Of a stretch of DNA of 64,000 bases, positions 62,742-64,000 are shown one piece after another. Under the pieces are notes generated by a model that ran no database searches, had not been told where the DNA came from, and saw nothing but the letters and a program-made list of their open reading frames with translations. Source of the DNA: Muriicola marianensis. Its GTDB lineage: Bacteria; Bacteroidota; Bacteroidia; Flavobacteriales; Flavobacteriaceae. A program made the position numbers and the translations under genes. Location: contig NZ_BMFH01000002.1 of the NCBI RefSeq assembly GCF_014638095.1, positions 372,001 to 436,000 of the forward strand, in the 5' to 3' direction. Every line of letters begins with the position of its first letter. Position 1 is the stretch's first letter.

Positions 62742-64000
62742 ATGCTCCCTAAAAAAATCAGGCATTTTTCGTATGCCTTGCTGTGGTTGGCACTTTTTGT
62801 AATAGGTACATCTGCCATCGCAAACCCCAGCGTATTAAAACTGGTCTCTTCCCTGGATGGGACATCCCTTTTTGCGGATGTTTCAGAGGAAGCTGCAGCC
62901 GTGGAAGAGGTAACAGAGTCAGCAGAATCGCTAGGTCTGTCAGAGGACTTTTTTGCTCCTGCTGCTCCCATGTTTGTCACCATCATTCAGGGTGCCAATG
63001 AGGAGGTTACCTGTCCTAATGACGGGAGCACCCTGGCCAAATTCTTTCTTTGCGGAACCAGCGATGTCCGCACTATCACGTTGAGTCAATCAGGGTCTAG
63101 CTACGAATGGCAAAAGCTAGATCCCAACCGATGTGCCGCATCGGTTATCGAAGATTGCGCAAACACCAACAACACTTGTTATGACACCGTGGGTACGGGA
63201 GCTACCTACAATCTGTCAACCAGCGGGGAATTCAGGGTAAGAGTGGACGGAGGTCAGTATTACTATTTCAAATCCACTTTGAACCCCCTGAATCCCCAGC
63301 TGATCAAGGAAGATATAATATGTGGAAATCCGGGCAGGGTAGAGATCACCAACGTACCTGCAGGTTATGAGTACAGTCTCAACACTCCGGCGGGACCTTA
63401 TCAGGATACACCTTACTTCGACATTACTGCCCCCGGTAGCTATATGGTCTATGTACGGCTCAAGAACGTATCGAGCAGTTCCTGTGTATTTCCTTCCAAT
63501 TCCGTTACCGTACAGGACCTGAACATCAATGTGGATGTAACTGCAAACGACATCCTCTGTAGCGGACAATTGGGGAGCATAGACGTACAGGTAACCGGAG
63601 TTCCGGGTTTTTATACCTACCGCCTTATCAAAAACTCTGTTACGGTAGATACTTTTGGCCCGGATGCAGCGAGCAATTATACCTTCGCCAATGTGAGTCC
63701 GGGTACCTACAGCGTTAGGGTAGAGACGAACAAATGTAATGAGCTTATTACCCTGGATGTCAACTCAGACCCAATCGTCATCGGAAATGGGATCAGTCCG
63801 ATAGCCGTCTCTGCTACGGCTAATGACAGTTTTGGTTGTGGAGCGGCTACTGTAGATGTGACTATCAACACCTCAGGAGGTACGCCGCCTTACCGCTATA
63901 GCTTGGACGGAGGGGGTAGTTTCAGTGCACCTTACGCCAGTACGGCTGTATTTACCGTCACCTCTGCCGGTACATATCCTATTTTGGTAGAAGATGCCAA
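62742..64000 (+). CDS. SprB-like giant surface adhesin (N-terminal part, cut by window)
   Basis: The frame is open from the ATG at 62742 to the window end, giving 419 residues without a stop. A signal peptide (about 1-28, LLWLALFVIGTSAIA) is followed by an acidic spacer (about 45-70). A series of about 90-residue beta repeats follows, with the pattern TPPYRYSLDGG / PGTYSVRVE and paired Cys residues. SprB-type repeats occur in mobile gliding adhesins and other type IX secretion substrates. The C-terminal sorting domain is outside. Gliding adhesion is inferred from the repeat type and the gldI gene. Confidence 0.85.
   Translation, partial: MLPKKIRHFSYALLWLALFVIGTSAIANPSVLKLVSSLDGTSLFADVSEEAAAVEEVTESAESLGLSEDFFAPAAPMFVTIIQGANEEVTCPNDGSTLAKFFLCGTSDVRTITLSQSGSSYEWQKLDPNRCAASVIEDCANTNNTCYDTVGTGATYNLSTSGEFRVRVDGGQYYYFKSTLNPLNPQLIKEDIICGNPGRVEITNVPAGYEYSLNTPAGPYQDTPYFDITAPGSYMVYVRLKNVSSSSCVFPSNSVTVQDLNINVDVTANDILCSGQLGSIDVQVTGVPGFYTYRLIKNSVTVDTFGPDAASNYTFANVSPGTYSVRVETNKCNELITLDVNSDPIVIGNGISPIAVSATANDSFGCGAATVDVTINTSGGTPPYRYSLDGGGSFSAPYASTAVFTVTSAGTYPILVEDA

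Overview
The window is chromosomal DNA of a gliding-type marine member of the Bacteroidetes, most likely family Flavobacteriaceae. The evidence is a GldI lipoprotein, the start of a giant SprB-like adhesin, many family-specific genes (DUF349, DUF5683, DUF6122, DUF3810, OstA-like, WbqC beside lepB) and recurrent Bacteroidetes -7 boxes (TAnnTTTG) in place of strong Shine-Dalgarno signals. I cannot fix the genus. I count 58 protein genes, two of them cut by the window edges (the cyclase at the left and the adhesin at the right). I see no rRNA or tRNA genes, CRISPR array, insertion sequence or prophage. Coding density is very high and most genes look like core genome.

Left part (1-20 kb). A truncated class III nucleotide cyclase with TolB-like and TPR regions comes first. 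It is followed by two near-identical copies of a 72-residue secreted protein, each with a conserved 170-bp leader, on either side of a TauE/SafE permease. A long minus-strand run then carries a DUF349 protein, aroE, two tandem DUF368 (polyprenyl-phosphate translocase family) genes, a TPR protein, a class III aminotransferase, an OstA-like protein with an extra SPOR-like tail, purA, a Fur-family regulator, a RelA/SpoT protein, an M48 protease and a TrmH-type methyltransferase.

Middle part (19-45 kb). This holds a plus-strand lipoprotein, two linked amidohydrolase genes with largely degenerate metal sites, a DUF3810 protein, PepD, a cyclophilin-FKBP fusion next to gldI, a DHH phosphoesterase, a PhoD-like phosphatase and ndk. 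The genome-maintenance genes DUF721 (DciA-like), recF and mutL follow, with ribH and two rhomboid proteases in the same stretch. Then comes the minus-strand block parA-parB-DUF5683-dapB-lepB, with WbqC and DUF6122 genes downstream.

Right part (45-64 kb). Methylmalonyl-CoA mutase (both subunits, behind udk and an ftsB/divIC-like gene) faces a plus-strand three-gene propionyl-CoA carboxylase. Together these convert propionyl-CoA to succinyl-CoA, with the epimerase encoded elsewhere. Next is a nearly complete peptidoglycan-recycling locus: nagB(-deacetylase), ampG-like, nagZ and anmK on the minus strand, diverging from a DeoR regulator and murQ. Two perfect inverted repeats with TGCA half-sites lie between the divergent arms and look like operators. 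No nagA is present, but NagB carries a C-terminal PIG-L/LmbE deacetylase domain that could supply the missing step. A PQQ-type sugar dehydrogenase lipoprotein and the N-terminus of a SprB-like adhesin close the window.

The observations most worth testing are the duplicated secreted peptide, whose leader (small upstream ORF plus two hairpins) is better conserved than the gene, and the autonomous peptidoglycan-recycling regulon.
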